From: Canna indica
Taxonomy: Eukaryota; Streptophyta; Magnoliopsida; Zingiberales; Cannaceae
Reading direction: 5' to 3'
Assembly: GCA_034359265.1 (NCBI GenBank)
Contig: CP136897.1
Span: forward strand, 31,235,501 to 31,299,500
Length of the DNA stretch: 64,000 nucleotides
Part shown: positions 48,300 to 58,932 of the stretch, piece after piece
How positions within the stretch are numbered: the first letter of the stretch is position 1
How the letters are laid out: each line of letters starts with the position of its first letter
The notes under the pieces: generated by a model
The model's database searches: none
Told to the model about the DNA's origin: nothing
Seen by the model: only the letters and a program-made list of their open reading frames with translations
Made by a program: the position numbers and the translations under genes

Positions 48300-48407
48300 G
48301 GTGCAACACGAGGACTTCCCAGGGGGTCACCCATCCTAGTACTACTCTCGCCCAAGCATGCTTAACTTCGGAGTTCTGGTGGGATCCGGTGCGTTAGTGC
48401 TAGTATG
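48300..48407 (-). pseudogene. 5S rRNA copy 102, 5'-truncated
   Basis: Same truncation as copies 96 and 100, 683 bp from copy 100. Changes: G58A, T38C, C15T. Next gene 197 bp away. Confidence 0.93.
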
Positions 48408-48496
48408 GCGACGACGTCATCCGTCCTTAATGTTTGGTTAGAAAGATTGATAAAAAAATGATCTCGTCGTGCAATCAAATACGTAGTAAAAAAAAA

Positions 48497-48613
48497 GGTG
48501 CAACACGAGGACTCTCCAGGCGGTCACCCATCCTAGTACTACTCTCTCCCAAGCACGCTTAACTTCGGAGTTCTGATGGGATCCTGTGCGTTAGTGCTGG
48601 TATGATCGCACCC
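48497..48613 (-). rRNA. 5S rRNA copy 103
   Basis: Partner in the third compound unit: A100G, G99A, C93G, C67A, C29A. Its upstream flank is of the normal GGGTGAGC type. Confidence 0.94.
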
Positions 48614-48889
48614 GTCGTGCACTTCTGATCTTCGGCTAATAAGGGTGAGCGTCCGAGGGATAGCTCGGGGTCATTTTCTTCGTCTCTTCGCGCGCCTTTT
48701 AGCGCTACGTGAAAAACTGAAATCAGACAATAATACACGGAGTTACGCCCGTTTTAAACGAAAAATAATAACTAAAATGTTATTTTTCTTATTTATTTAC
48801 AAATTTTAATTTTTCGGGTTAGTTGGTCGATCGAGCCGGCCGTAGAGGTTGCGGCGGGCACCGCGCGGGCGATCGACAGCCAAATTTTA

Positions 48890-48957
48890 CGCCCAAGCAT
48901 GCTTAACTTCGGAGTTCTGATGGGATCCGGTGCGTTAGTGCTAGTATGATCGCACCC
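48890..48957 (-). pseudogene. 5S rRNA copy 104, 3'-truncated
   Basis: Only RNA positions 1-68 remain; a deletion of about 141 bp fuses them to the spacer at CAAATTTTA. The upstream element and box A are kept; most of the IE, box C and the T terminator are lost. Also G58A, C15T. Confidence 0.93.
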
Positions 48958-49279
48958 GTCATGCACTTCTGATCGTCGGCTAATAAGGGTGAGCGTCCGA
49001 GGGATAGCTCGGGGTCATTTTCTTCGTCTCTTCGCGTGCCTTTTAGCGCCACGCGAAAAGCTGAAATCGGACAATAATGCACGGAGTTACGCCCGTTTTA
49101 AACGAAAAATAATAATTGAAATGTTATTTTTCTTATTTATTTAAAAATTTTAATTTTTCGGGTCGGTTGGTCGATCGAGCCGGCCGTAGAGGTTGCGGCG
49201 GGCCCCGCGCGGGCGATCGACAGCCAAATTTTATGTCGACGACGTCGTCCGACCTTAATGTTTGGTTAGAAAGATTGGT

Positions 49280-49286
49280 AAAAAAA
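49280..49286 (-). terminator. Second T tract downstream of 5S gene (representative)
   Basis: Seven A on the plus strand (T7 in RNA sense), 38 bp beyond the gene end. It is present in nearly all units (T6-T8) and is a plausible fail-safe terminator; four units would depend on it. In a few units it is broken by one base (GGTAAAATAAATG at 4312, 10625 and 61791). Confidence 0.6.
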
Positions 49287-49315
49287 TGATCTCGTCGTGC
49301 AATCAAATAGGTAGT

Positions 49316-49324
49316 AAAAAAAAA
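49316..49324 (-). terminator. Pol III T-tract terminator (representative)
   Basis: Nine consecutive A on the plus strand, i.e. TTTTTTTTT directly after GCACC in the RNA sense, is a strong pol III stop. The length is 8-10 in most copies. Some copies have GCAC-TTG-T7 or an A- or C-interrupted tract, and four copies lack it (51248, 53164, 57975, 62300). Confidence 0.9.
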
Positions 49325-49344
49325 GGTGCAACACGAGGACTTCC

Positions 49345-49362
49345 CAGGGGGTCACCCATCCG
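49345..49362 (-). promoter_or_regulatory. Box C of 5S internal control region (representative)
   Basis: RNA-sense positions 80-97 read AGGATGGGTGACCCCCTG in the consensus; this copy has A80C. Box C is the main TFIIIA contact. Frequent array variants here are G97C, C95T, G87T, G81A or G81T, and A80C or A80T. Confidence 0.85.
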
Positions 49363-49369
49363 TGTACTA

Positions 49370-49375
49370 CTCTCG
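49370..49375 (-). promoter_or_regulatory. Intermediate element of 5S internal control region (representative)
   Basis: RNA-sense positions 67-72 read CGAGAG. The element is intact in most copies, changed at C67 or G70 in several, and removed from the copy at 28538-28643. Confidence 0.8.
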
Positions 49376-49377
49376 CC

Positions 49378-49392
49378 CAAGCATGCTTAACT
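49378..49392 (-). promoter_or_regulatory. Box A of 5S internal control region (representative)
   Basis: RNA-sense positions 50-64 read AGTTAAGCGTGCTTG in the consensus; this copy has G58A. Box A is part of the intragenic pol III promoter that TFIIIA and TFIIIC recognise. Across the window this box collects many changes: T53, C57, G58, C61 and T62 are the most often altered sites. Confidence 0.85.
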
Positions 49393-49464
49393 TCAGAGTT
49401 CTGATGGGATCCGGTGCGTTAGTGCTGGAATGATCGCACCCGTCATGCACTTCTGATCGTCGGC

Positions 49465-49470
49465 TAATAA
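49465..49470 (-). promoter_or_regulatory. TATA-like upstream element of 5S gene (representative)
   Basis: The minus strand reads TTATTA at -29 to -24 from the first G of the copy at 49325-49441. Plant 5S genes need an AT-rich element near -28 and a C at -1, and both are present here. The same TAATAA (plus strand) follows nearly every copy; exceptions are listed in the findings. The GC dinucleotide expected near -12 is not at that exact place; the nearest lie at -7/-6 and -23 to -21. Confidence 0.75.
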
Positions 49471-49480
49471 GGGTGAGCGT

Positions 49481-49496
49481 CCGAGGGATAGCTCGG
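49481..49496. repeat. Short inverted repeat CCGAG-N6-CTCGG in the 5S spacer
   Basis: A five-base inverted repeat with a 6-base loop at -40 to -55, upstream of the TTATTA element. The loop base composition defines spacer families: GGATAG (right half), GGACAG and GGACAA, while the fourth family reads GGGAGAGTTCGGGGG and lacks the repeat. Confidence 0.5.
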
Positions 49497-49533
49497 GGTC
49501 ATTTTCTTCGTCTCTTCGCGCGCCTTTTAGCGC

Positions 49534-49539
49534 CACGTG
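49534..49539. promoter_or_regulatory. CACGTG (G-box-like) hexamer in 5S spacer (representative)
   Basis: CACGTG lies at -98 to -93 and is conserved across most units, inside CGCCACGTGAAAAG. CACGTG is the core of plant G-boxes bound by bZIP and bHLH proteins. No role in 5S transcription is established from sequence. A right-end subfamily has CACGAG instead and another has CTCGTG. Confidence 0.4.
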
Positions 49540-49809
49540 AAAAGTTTAAATCGGACAATAATGCACGGAGTTACGCCCGTTTTAAACGAAAAATAATAAT
49601 TGAAATGTTATTTTTCTTATTTATTTACAAATTTTAATTTTTCGGGTCGGTTGGTCGATCGAGCCGGCCGTAGAGGTTGCGGCGGGCCCCGCGCGGGCGA
49701 TCGACAGCCAAATTTTATGTCGACGACGTCGTCCGTCCTTAACGTTTGGTTAGAAAGATTGGTAAAAAAAATGATCTCGTCGTGCAATCAAATAGGTAGT
49801 AAAAAAAAA

Positions 49810-49926
49810 GGTGCAACACGAGGACTTCCCAGGGGGTCACCCATACTAGTACTACTCTCGCCCAAGCACGCTTAACTTCGGAGTTCTATTGGGATCCGGT
49901 GCGTTAGTGCTGGTATGATCGCACCC
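49810..49926 (-). rRNA. 5S rRNA copy 106
   Basis: Changes: G82T, C39T, T38A. Confidence 0.96.
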
Positions 49927-50294
49927 GTCGTGGACTTCTGATCATCGGCTAATAAGGGTGAGCGTCCGAGGGATAGCTCGGGGTCATTTTCTTCGTCTCT
50001 TCGCGCGCCTTTTAGCGCCACGTGAAAAGCTGAAATCGGACAATAATGCACGGAGTTACGCCCGTTTTAAACGAAAAATAATAATTGAAATGTTATTTTT
50101 CTTATTTATTTACAAATATTAATTTTTCGGGTCGGTTGGTCGATCGAGCCGGCTGTAGCGGTTGCGGTGGGCCCCGCGTGGGCGATCGACAGCCAAATTT
50201 TATGTCGACGACGTCGTCCGTCCATAACGTTTGGTTAGAAAGATTGGTAAAAAAAATGATCTCGTCGTGCAATCAAATAGGTAGTAAAAAAAAA

Positions 50295-50411
50295 GGTGCA
50301 ACGCGAGGACTTCCTAGGGGATCACCCATCCTAGTACTACTCTCGCCCAAGCACGTTTAACTTCAGAGTTCTGATGGGATCGGGTGCGTTAGTGCTGGTA
50401 TGATCACACCC
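50295..50411 (-). rRNA. 5S rRNA copy 107
   Basis: Changes: T109C, G97A, C91T, G56A, C47T, G30C, C6T. Confidence 0.95.
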
Positions 50412-50778
50412 GATATGCACTTCTGATCGTCGGCTAATAAGGGTGAGCGTTCGAGGGATAGCTCGGGTTCATTTTCTTCGTCTCTTCGCGCGCATTTTAG
50501 CGCCACGTGAAAAGCTGAAATCGGACAATAATGCACGGAGTTACGCCCGTTTTAAACGAAAAATAATAATTGAAATGTTATTTTTCTTATTTATTTACAA
50601 ATTTTAATTTTTCGGGTCGGTTGGTCGATCGAGCCGACCGTAGAGGTTGCGGCGGGACCCACGCGGGCGATCGACAGCCAAATTTTATGTCGACGACGTC
50701 GTCCTTCCTTAACGTTTGTTTAGAAAGATTGGTAAAAAAAATGATCTCGTCGTGCAACAAATAGGTAGTAAAAAAAAA

Positions 50779-50895
50779 GATGCAACACGAGGACTTCCCA
50801 AGGGGTCACCCATCCTAGTACAACTCTCGCCCAAGCACGCTTAACTTCGGAGTTCTGATGGGATCCGGTGCGTTAGTGCTGGTATGATCGCACCC
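50779..50895 (-). rRNA. 5S rRNA copy 108
   Basis: Changes: C116T, C95T, A74T. The downstream flank has lost one base (GTGCAACAAATAGG). Confidence 0.96.
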
Positions 50896-51247
50896 GTCGT
50901 GCACTTCTGATCATCGGCTAATAAGGGTGAGCGTCCGAGGGATAGCTCGGGGTCATTTTCTTCGTCTCCTCGCGCGCCTTTTAGCGCCACGTGAAAAACT
51001 GAAATCGGACAATAATGCACGGAGTTACGCCCGTTTTAAATGAAAAATAATAATTGAAATGTTATTTTTCTTATTTATTTACAAATTTTAATTTTTCGGG
51101 TCGGTTGGTCGATCGAGCCGGCCGTAGGGGTTGCGGCGGGCCCCGCGCGAGCGATCGACAGCCAAATTTTATGTCGACGACGTCGTCCGTCCTTAACGTT
51201 TGGTTAGAAAGATTGGTAAAAAAATGATCTCGTCGTGCAATAAAATA

Positions 51248-51364
51248 GGTGCAACACGAGGACTTCCGAGGGGGTCACCCATCCAAGTACTACTCTCGCC
51301 CAAGCACGCTTAACTTCCGAGTTCTGATGGGATCCGGTGCGTTAGTGCTGGAATGATCGCACCC
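51248..51364 (-). rRNA. 5S rRNA copy 109, no T tract
   Basis: The T terminator is deleted: plus strand reads TAAAATAGGTGCAAC. Changes: G97C, A80T, C47G, A13T. Confidence 0.94.
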
Positions 51365-51732
51365 GTCATGCACTTCTCATCGTCGGCTAATAAGGGTGAG
51401 CGTTCGAGGGATAGCTCGGGGTCATTTTCTTCGTCTCTTCGCGCGCCTTTTAGCGCCACGTGAAAAGCTGAAATCGGACAATAATGCACGGAGTTACGCC
51501 CGTTTTAAACGAAAAATAATAATTGAAATGTTATTTTTCTTATTTATTTACAAATTTTAATTTTTTGGGTCAGTTGGTCGATCGAGCCGGCCGTAGAGGT
51601 TGCGGCGGGCCCCGCGCGAGCGATCGACAGCCAAATTTTATGTCGACGACATCGTCCGTCCTTAACGTTTGGATAGAAAGATTGGTAAAAAAAATGATCT
51701 CGTCGTGCAATCAAATAGGTACTAAAAAAGAA

Positions 51733-51849
51733 GGTGCAACACGAGGACTTCCCAGGGGGTCATCCATCCTAGTACTACTCTCGCACAAGCACACTTAACT
51801 TCGGAGTTCTGATGGGATCCGATGCGTTAGTGCTGGTATGATCACACCC
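51733..51849 (-). rRNA. 5S rRNA copy 110
   Basis: Changes: G87A, G65T, C57T, C28T, C6T. The T tract is split (plus strand AAAAAAGAAGG). Confidence 0.95.
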
Positions 51850-52217
51850 GTCATGCACTTCTGATCGTCGGCTAATAAGGGTGAGCGTCCGAGGGATAGC
51901 TCGGGGTCATTTTCTTCGTCACTTCGTGCGCCTTTTAGCGCCACGTGAAAAGCTAAAATCGGACAATAATGCACGGAGTTGCGCCCGTTTTAAACGAAAA
52001 ATAATAATTGAAATGTTATATTTCTTATTTATTTACAAATTTTAATTTTTCGGGTCGGTTGGTCGATCGAGCCGGCAGTAGAGGTTGCGGCGGGCCCCGC
52101 GCGAGCGATCGACAGCCAAATTTTATGTCGATGAAGTCGTCTGTCCTTAACGTTTGGTTAGAAAGATTGGTAAAAAAAATGATCTCGTCGTGCAATCAAA
52201 TAGGTAGTAAAAAAAAA

Positions 52218-52334
52218 GGTGCAACACGAGGACTTCCCAGGGGGTCAACCATCCTAGTACTACTCTCGCCCAAGCACGCTTAACTTCGGAGTTCTGATGG
52301 GATCCGGTGCGTTAGTGCTGGTATGATCGCACCC
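52218..52334 (-). rRNA. 5S rRNA copy 111
   Basis: First copy with G87T, its only change. The -1 base is G instead of C. Confidence 0.97.
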
Positions 52335-52704
52335 CTCATGCACTTCTGATCATCGGCTAATAAGGGTGAGCGTCTGAGGGATAGCTCGGGGTCATTTTCT
52401 TCGTCTCTTCGCGCCCTTTTTAGCGCCACGTGAAAAGCTGAAATCGGACAATAATGCACGGAGTTACGCCCATTTTAAATGAAAAAAATAAATATTGGAA
52501 TGTTATTTTTCTTATTTATTTACAAATTTTAATTTTTCGGGTCGTTTGGTCGATCGAGCCGGCAGTAGAGGTTGCGGCTGGCCCCGCGCGGGCGATCGAC
52601 AGCCAAATTTTATGTCGACGACGTCGTCCGTCCTTAACGTTTGGTTAGAAAGATTGGTAAAAAAAATGATCTCGTCGTGCAATCAAATAGGTAGTAAAAA
52701 AAAA

Positions 52705-52821
52705 GGTGCAACACGAGGACTTCCCAGGGGGTCAACCATCCTAGTACTACTCTCGCCCAAGCACGCTTAACTTCAGAGTTCTGATGGGATCCGGTGCGTT
52801 AGTGCTGGTATGATCGCACCC
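52705..52821 (-). rRNA. 5S rRNA copy 112
   Basis: Changes: G87T, C47T. Confidence 0.97.
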
Positions 52822-53163
52822 GTCATGCACTTCTTATCGTCGGCTAATAAGGGTGAGCATTCGAGTGATAGCTCGGGGTCATTTTCTTCGTCTCTTCGCG
52901 CGCCTTTTAGCTCCACGTGAAAAGCTGAAATCGGACAATAATGCACGGAGTTACGCCCGCTTTTAACGAAAAATAATAATTGAAATGTTATTTTTCTTAT
53001 TTATTTACAAATTTTAACTTTTTGGGTCGGTTGGTCGATCGAGCCAGCCGTAGAGGTTGCGGCGGGCGATCGACAGCCAAATTTTATGTCGACGACGACG
53101 TCCGTCCTTAACGTTTGGTTAGAAAGATCGGTAAAAAAAATGATCTCGTCGTGCAATCAAATA

Positions 53164-53280
53164 GGTGCAACACGAGGACTTCCGACAGGGTCGCCCATCC
53201 TAGTACTACTCTCGCCCAAGCACGGTTGACTTCGGAGTTCTGATGGGATCCGGTGCGTTAGTGCTGGTATGATCGCACCC
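53164..53280 (-). rRNA. 5S rRNA copy 113, no T tract
   Basis: T terminator deleted (plus strand AAATAGGTGCAAC) and GC block short, giving a 459-bp unit. Changes: G97C, C95G, C94T, T88C, G56C, T53C. Confidence 0.94.
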
Positions 53281-53637
53281 GTCATGCACTTCTGATCGGC
53301 GACTAATAAGGGTGAGCGTCCGAGGGATAGCTCGGGGTCATTTTCTTCGTCTCTTCGCGCGCCTTTTAGCGCCACGTGAAAAGCTAAAATCGGACAATAA
53401 TGCACGGAGTTACGCCCGTTTTAAACGAAAAATAATAATTGAAATGTTATTTTTCTTATTTATTTACAAATTTTAATTTTTCGGGTCGGTTGGTCGATCG
53501 AGCCGGCCGTAGAGGTTGCGGCGGGCGATCGACAGCCAAATTTTATGTCGACGACGTCGTCCGTTCTTAACGTTTGGTTAGAAAGATTGGTAAAAAAAAT
53601 GATCTCGTCGTGCAATCAAATAGGTACTAAAAAAGAA

Positions 53638-53754
53638 GGTGCAACACGAGGACTTCCCAGGGGGTCACCCATCCTAGTACTACTCTCGCACAAGCACGCT
53701 TAACTTCGGAGTTCTGATGGGATCCGATGCGTTAGTGCTGGTATGATCACACCC
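53638..53754 (-). rRNA. 5S rRNA copy 114
   Basis: Changes: G65T, C28T, C6T; related to copy 110, with the same split T tract. GC-block deletion in the left spacer. Confidence 0.96.
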
Positions 53755-54122
53755 GTCATGCACTTCTGATCGTCGGCTAATAAGGGTGAGCGTCCGAGGG
53801 ATAGCTCGGGGTCATTTTCTTCGTCGCTTCGCGCGCCTTTTAGCGCCACGTGAAAAGCTAAAATCGGACAATAATGCACGGAGTTACGCCCGTTTTAAAC
53901 GAAAAATAATAATTGAAATGTTATATTTCTTATTTATTTACAAATTTTAATTTTTCGGGTCGGTTGGTCGATCGAGCCGGCAGTAGAGGTTGCGGCGGGC
54001 CCCGCGCGGGCGATCGACAGCCAAATTTTATGTCGATGACGTCGTCTGTCCTTAACGTTTGGTTAGAAAGATTGGTAAAAAAAATGATCTCGTCGTGCAA
54101 TCAAATAGGTAGTAAAAAAAAA

Positions 54123-54239
54123 GGTGCAACACGAGGACTTCCCAGGGGGTCAACCATCCTAGTACTACTCTCGCCCAAGCACGCTTAACTTCGGAGTTCT
54201 GATGGGATCCGGTGCGTTAGTGCTGGTATGATCGCACCC
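54123..54239 (-). rRNA. 5S rRNA copy 115
   Basis: Only change: G87T. Confidence 0.97.
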
Positions 54240-54607
54240 GTCATGCACTTCTGATCGTCGGCTAATAAGGGTGAGCGTCCGAGTGATAGCTCGGGGTCAT
54301 TTTTTTCGTCTCTTCGCGCGCCTTTTAGCGCCACGTGAAAAGCTGAAATCAGACAATAATGCATGGAGTTACGCCCGTTTTAAACGAAAAATAATAATTG
54401 AAATGTTATATTTCTTATTTATTTACAAATTTTAATTTTTCGGGTCGGTTGGTCGATCGAGCCGGCCGTAGAGGTTGCGGCGGGCCCCGCGCGGGCGATC
54501 GACAGCCAAATTTTATGTCGACGACGTCGTCCGTCCTTAACGTTTGGTTAGAAAGATTGGTAAAAAAAATAATCTCGTCGTGCAATCAAATAGGTAGTAA
54601 AAAAAAA

Positions 54608-54724
54608 GGTGCAACACAAGGACTTCCCGGGGGGTCAACCATCCTAGTACTACTCTCGCCCAAGCACGCTTAACTTCGGAGTTCTGATGGGATCCGGTGC
54701 GTTAGTGCTGGTATGATCGCACCC
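54608..54724 (-). rRNA. 5S rRNA copy 116
   Basis: Changes: C107T, T96C, G87T. Confidence 0.97.
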
Positions 54725-55092
54725 GTCATGCACTTCTGATCGTCGGCTAATAAGGGTGAGCGTCCGAGTGATAGCTCGGGGTCATTTTTTTCGTCTCTTC
54801 GCGCGCCTTTTAGCGCCACGTGAAAAGCTGAAATCAGACAATAATGCACGGAGTTACGCCCGTTTTAAACGAAAAATAATAATCGAAATGTTATTTTTCT
54901 TATTTATTTACAAATTTTAATTTTTTGGGTCGGTTGGTCGATCGAGCCGGCCGTAGAGGTTGCGGCGGGCCCCGCGCGGGCGATCGACAACCAAATTTTA
55001 TGTCGACGACGTCGTCCGTCCTTAACGTTTGGTTAGAAAGATTGGTAAAAAAAATAATCTCGTCGTGCAATCAAATAGGTAGTAAAAAAAAA

Positions 55093-55209
55093 GGTGCAAC
55101 ACGAGGACTTCCCAGGGGGTCAACCATCCTAGTACTACTCTCGCCCAAGCACGCTTAACTTCGGAGTTCTGATGGGATCCGGTGCGTTAGTGCTGGTATG
55201 ATCGCACCC
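55093..55209 (-). rRNA. 5S rRNA copy 117
   Basis: Only change: G87T. Upstream flank is of the CACGAG type, lacking the G-box. Confidence 0.97.
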
Positions 55210-55576
55210 ATCATGCACTTCTGATCGTCGGCTAATAAGGTGAGCGTCCGAGGGATAGCTCGGGGTCATTTTCTTCGTCTCTTTGCGCGCCTTTTAGGGC
55301 CACGAGAAAAGCTGAAATCGGACAATAATCCATGGAGTTACGCCCGTTTTAAACGAAAAATAATAATTGAAATGTTATTTTTCTTATTTATTTACAAATT
55401 TTAATTTTTCGGGTCAGTTGGTCGACCGAGCCGGCCGTAGAGGTTGCGGCGGGCCCCGCGCGGGCGATCGACAGCCAAATTTTATGTCGACGACGTCGTC
55501 CGTCCTTAACGTTTGGTTAGAAAGATTGGTAAAAAAAATGATCTCGTCGTGCAATCAAATAGGTAGTAAAAAAAAA

Positions 55577-55693
55577 GGTGCAACACGAGGACTTCCCAGG
55601 GGGTCAACCATCCTAGTACTACTCTCGCCCAAGCACGCTTAACTTCGGAGTTCTGATGGGATCCGGTGCGTTAGTGCTGGTATGATCGCACCC
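55577..55693 (-). rRNA. 5S rRNA copy 118
   Basis: Only change: G87T. Upstream flank has CACGTG and GCGCCCTTTTT. Confidence 0.97.
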
Positions 55694-56061
55694 GTCATGC
55701 ACTTCTGATCGTCGGCTAATAAGGGTGAGCGTCTGAGGGATAGCTCGGGGTCATTTTCTTCGTCTCTTCGCGCCCTTTTTAGCGCCACGTGAAAAGCTGA
55801 AATCGGACAATAATGCACGGAGTTACGCCCGTTTTAAACGAAAAATAATAATTGGAATGTTATTTTTCTTATTTATTTACAAATTTTAAATTTTCGGGTC
55901 GGTTGGTCGATCGAGCCGGCCGTAGAGGTTGCGGCGGGCCCCGCGCGGGCGATCGACAGCCAAATTTTATGTCGACGACGTCGTCCGTCCTTAACGTTTG
56001 GTTAGAAAGATTGGTAAAAAAAATGATCTCGTCGTGCAATCAAATAGGTAGTAAAAAAAAA

Positions 56062-56178
56062 GGTGCAACACGAGGACTTCCCAGGGGGTCAACCATCCTA
56101 GTACTACTCTCGCCCAAGCACGCTTAACTTCGGAGTTCTGATGGGATCCGGTGCGTTAGTGATGGTATGATCGCACCC
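56062..56178 (-). rRNA. 5S rRNA copy 119
   Basis: Changes: G87T, G17T. Confidence 0.97.
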
Positions 56179-56546
56179 GTCATGCACTTCTGATCGTCGG
56201 CTAATAAGGGTGAGCGTTCGAGTGATAGCTCGGGGTCATTTTCTTCGTCTCTTCGCGCGCCTTTTAGCGCCACGTGAAAAGCTGAAATCGGACAATAATG
56301 CACGGAGTTACGCCCGTTTTAAACGAAAAATAATAATCGAAATGTTATTTTTCTTATTTATTTACAAATTTTAATTTTTTGGGTCGGTTGGTCGATCGAG
56401 CCGGCCGTAGAGGTTGCGGCGGGCCCCGCGCGGGCGATCGACAACCAAATTTTATGTCGACGACGTCGTCCGTCCTTAACGTTTGGTTAGAAAGATTGGT
56501 AAAAAAAATAATCTCGTCGTGCAATCAAATAGGTAGTAAAAAAAAA

Positions 56547-56663
56547 GGTGCAACACGAGGACTTCCCAGGGGGTCAACCATCCTAGTACTACTCTCGCCC
56601 AAGCACGCTTAACTTCGGAGTTCTGATGGGATCCGGTGCGTTAGTGCTGGTATGATCGCACCC
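56547..56663 (-). rRNA. 5S rRNA copy 120
   Basis: Only change: G87T; duplicate of copy 117. Confidence 0.97.
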
Positions 56664-57030
56664 ATCATGCACTTCTGATCGTCGGCTAATAAGGTGAGCG
56701 TCCGAGGGATAGCTCGGGGTCATTTTCTTCGTCTCTTTGCGCGCCTTTTAGGGCCACGAGAAAAGCTGAAATCGGACAATAATCCATGGAGTTACGCCCG
56801 TTTTAAACGAAAAATAATAATTGAAATGTTATTTTTCTTATTTATTTACAAATTTTAATTTTTCGGGTCAGTTGGTCGACCGAGCCGGCCGTAGAGGTTG
56901 CGGCGGGCCACGCGCGGGCGATCGACAGCCAAATTTTATGTCGACGACGTCGTCCGTCCTTAACGTTTGGTTAGAAAGATTGGTAAAAAAAATGATCTCG
57001 TCGTGCAATCAAATAGGTAGTAAAAAAAAA

Positions 57031-57147
57031 GGTGCAACACGAGGACTTCCCAGGGGGTCAACCATCCTAGTACTACTCTCGCCCAAGCACGCTTAACTTC
57101 GGAGTTCTGATGGGATCCGGTGCGTTAGTGCTGGTATGATCGCACCC
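57031..57147 (-). rRNA. 5S rRNA copy 121
   Basis: Only change: G87T; duplicate of copy 118. Confidence 0.97.
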
Positions 57148-57515
57148 GTCATGCACTTCTGATCGTCGGCTAATAAGGGTGAGCGTCTGAGGGATAGCTC
57201 GGGGTCATTTTCTTCGTCTCTTCGCGCCCTTTTTAGCGCCACGTGAAAAGCTGAAATCGGACAATAATGCACGGAGTTACGCCCGTTTTAAACGAAAAAT
57301 AATAATTGGAATGTTATTTTTCTTATTTATTTACAAATTTTAAATTTTCGGGTCGGTTGGTCGATCGAGCCGGCCGTAGAGGTTGCGGCGGGCCCCGCGC
57401 GGGCGATCGACAGCCAAATTTTATGTCGACGACGTCGTCCGTCCTTAACGTTTGGTTAGAAAGATTGGTAAAAAAAATGATCTCGTCGTGCAATCAAATA
57501 GGTAGTAAAAAAAAA

Positions 57516-57632
57516 GGTGCAACACGAGGACTTCCCAGGGGGTCAACCATCATAGTACTACTCTCGCCCAAGCACGCTTAACTTCGGAGTTCTGATGGGA
57601 TCTGGTGCGTTAGTGCTGGTATGATCGCACCC
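57516..57632 (-). rRNA. 5S rRNA copy 122
   Basis: Changes: G87T, G81T, G30A; related to copy 119. Confidence 0.97.
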
Positions 57633-57974
57633 GTCATGCACTTCTGATCGTCGGCTAATAAGGGTGAGCGTTCGAGTGATAGCTCGGGGTCATTTTCTTC
57701 GTCTCTTCGCGCGCCTTTTAGCTCCACGTGAAAAGCTAAAATCGGACAATAATGCACGGAGTTACGCCCGTTTTTAACGAAAAATAATAATTGAAATGTT
57801 ATTTTTCTTATTTATTTGCAAATTTTAATTTTTCGGGTCGGTTGGTCGATCGAGCTGGCCGTAGAGGTTGCGGCGGGCGATCGACAGCCAAATTTTATGT
57901 CGACGACGTCGTCCGTTCTTAACGTTTGGTTAGAAAGATTGGTAAAAAAAATGATCTCGTCGTGCAATCAAATA

Positions 57975-58091
57975 GGTGCAACACGAGGACTTCCGACAGG
58001 GTCACCCATCCTAGTACTACTCTCGCCCAAGCACGCTTGACTTCGGAGTTCTGATGGGATCCGCTGCGTTAGTGCTGGTATGATCGCACCC
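57975..58091 (-). rRNA. 5S rRNA copy 123, no T tract
   Basis: 459-bp unit with T terminator and GC block deleted, as at copy 113. Changes: G97C, C95G, C94T, T53C, C28G. Confidence 0.94.
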
Positions 58092-58448
58092 GTCATGCAC
58101 TTCTGATCGTCGACTAATAAGGGTGAGCGTCCGAGGGATAGCTCGGGGTCATTTTCTTCGTCTCTTCGCGCGCCTTTTAGCGCCACGTGAAAAGCTGAAA
58201 TCGGACAATAATGCACGGAGTTACGCCCGTTTTAAACGAAAAATAATAATTGAAATGTTATTTTTCTTATTTATTTACGAATTTTAATTTTTCGGGTCGG
58301 TTGGTCGATCGAGCCGGCCGTAGAGGTTGCGGCGGGCGATCGACAGCCAAATTTTATGTCGATGACGTCGTCCGTCCTTAACGTTTGGTTAGAAAGATTG
58401 GTAAAAAGAATGATCTCGTCGTGCAATCAAATAGGTAGTAAAAAAAAA

Positions 58449-58565
58449 GGTATAAAACGAGGACTTCCCAGGGGGTCACCCATCCTAGTACTACTCTCGC
58501 CCAAGCACGCTTAACTTCGAAGTTCTAATGGGATCCGGTGCGGTAGTGCTGGTATGATCGCACCC
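58449..58565 (-). rRNA. 5S rRNA copy 124
   Basis: Changes: C114T, G113A, G110T, C46T, C39T, A23C. The 3' strand of helix I is damaged. Confidence 0.94.
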
Positions 58566-58932
58566 GTCATGCATTTCTGATCGTTTGCTAATAAGGTGAC
58601 CGTCCGAGGGATAGCTCGGGGTCATTTTCTTCGTCTCTTTGCGCGCCTTTTAGTGCCACGAGAAAAGCTGAAATCGGACAATAATGCATGGAGTTACGCC
58701 CGTTTTAAACGAAAAATAATAATTGAAATGTTATTTTTCTTATTTATTTACAAATTTTAATTTTTCGGGTCGGTTGGTCGACCGAGCCGGCCGTAGAGGT
58801 TGCGGCGGGCCCCGCACGGGCGATCGACAGCCAAATTTTATGTCGACGACGTCGTCCATCCTTAACGTTTGGTTAGAAAGATTGGTAAAAAAAATGATCT
58901 CGTCGTGCTATCAAATAGGTAGTAAAAAAAAA

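Larger units (their letters stand above)
49325..49441 (-). rRNA. 5S rRNA copy 105 (used as reference unit)
   Basis: Changes: A80C, T79A, G58A, C47T, A13T. Upstream TTATTA, -1 C, T9 terminator and second T tract are all present. Confidence 0.96.
49442..49809. other. Representative intergenic spacer (368 bp)
   Basis: This stands for all spacers; none holds a gene. Reading away from the 5' end of one gene on the plus strand, it has: the promoter-proximal region with TTATTA; a short inverted repeat CCGAG/CTCGG; a T/C-rich stretch; CGCCACGTG; a conserved GGACAATAATGCACGGAGTTACG block; an AT-rich block (about 60 bp of AAATAATAATTG, TTTATTTACAAATTTTAATTTTT type); a GC-rich block with GATCGAGCCGG and GGGCCCCGCGCGGG; the perfect palindrome GACGACGTCGTC; TTAACGTTTGGTTAGAAAGATTGG; an A tract; TGATCTCGTCGTGCAATCAAATAGGTAGT; and the A9 tract that is the T terminator of the next gene. 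Long plus-strand open frames of about 91 codons through this region are chance products. Confidence 0.9.
54880..57720. repeat. Three-unit tandem duplication, 1,454 bp
   Basis: Copies 117-119 match copies 120-122. Markers are AATAATCGAAATG, the CACGAG spacer and ATTGGAATG, all repeated at 1,454 bp. Confidence 0.9.

Noticed and set aside
45963..48613. 5S-derived SINE or retroposed 5S copies as explanation for the short units
   Set aside because: There is no poly(A) tail, target-site duplication or foreign flank. The junctions are simple deletions between array sequences.
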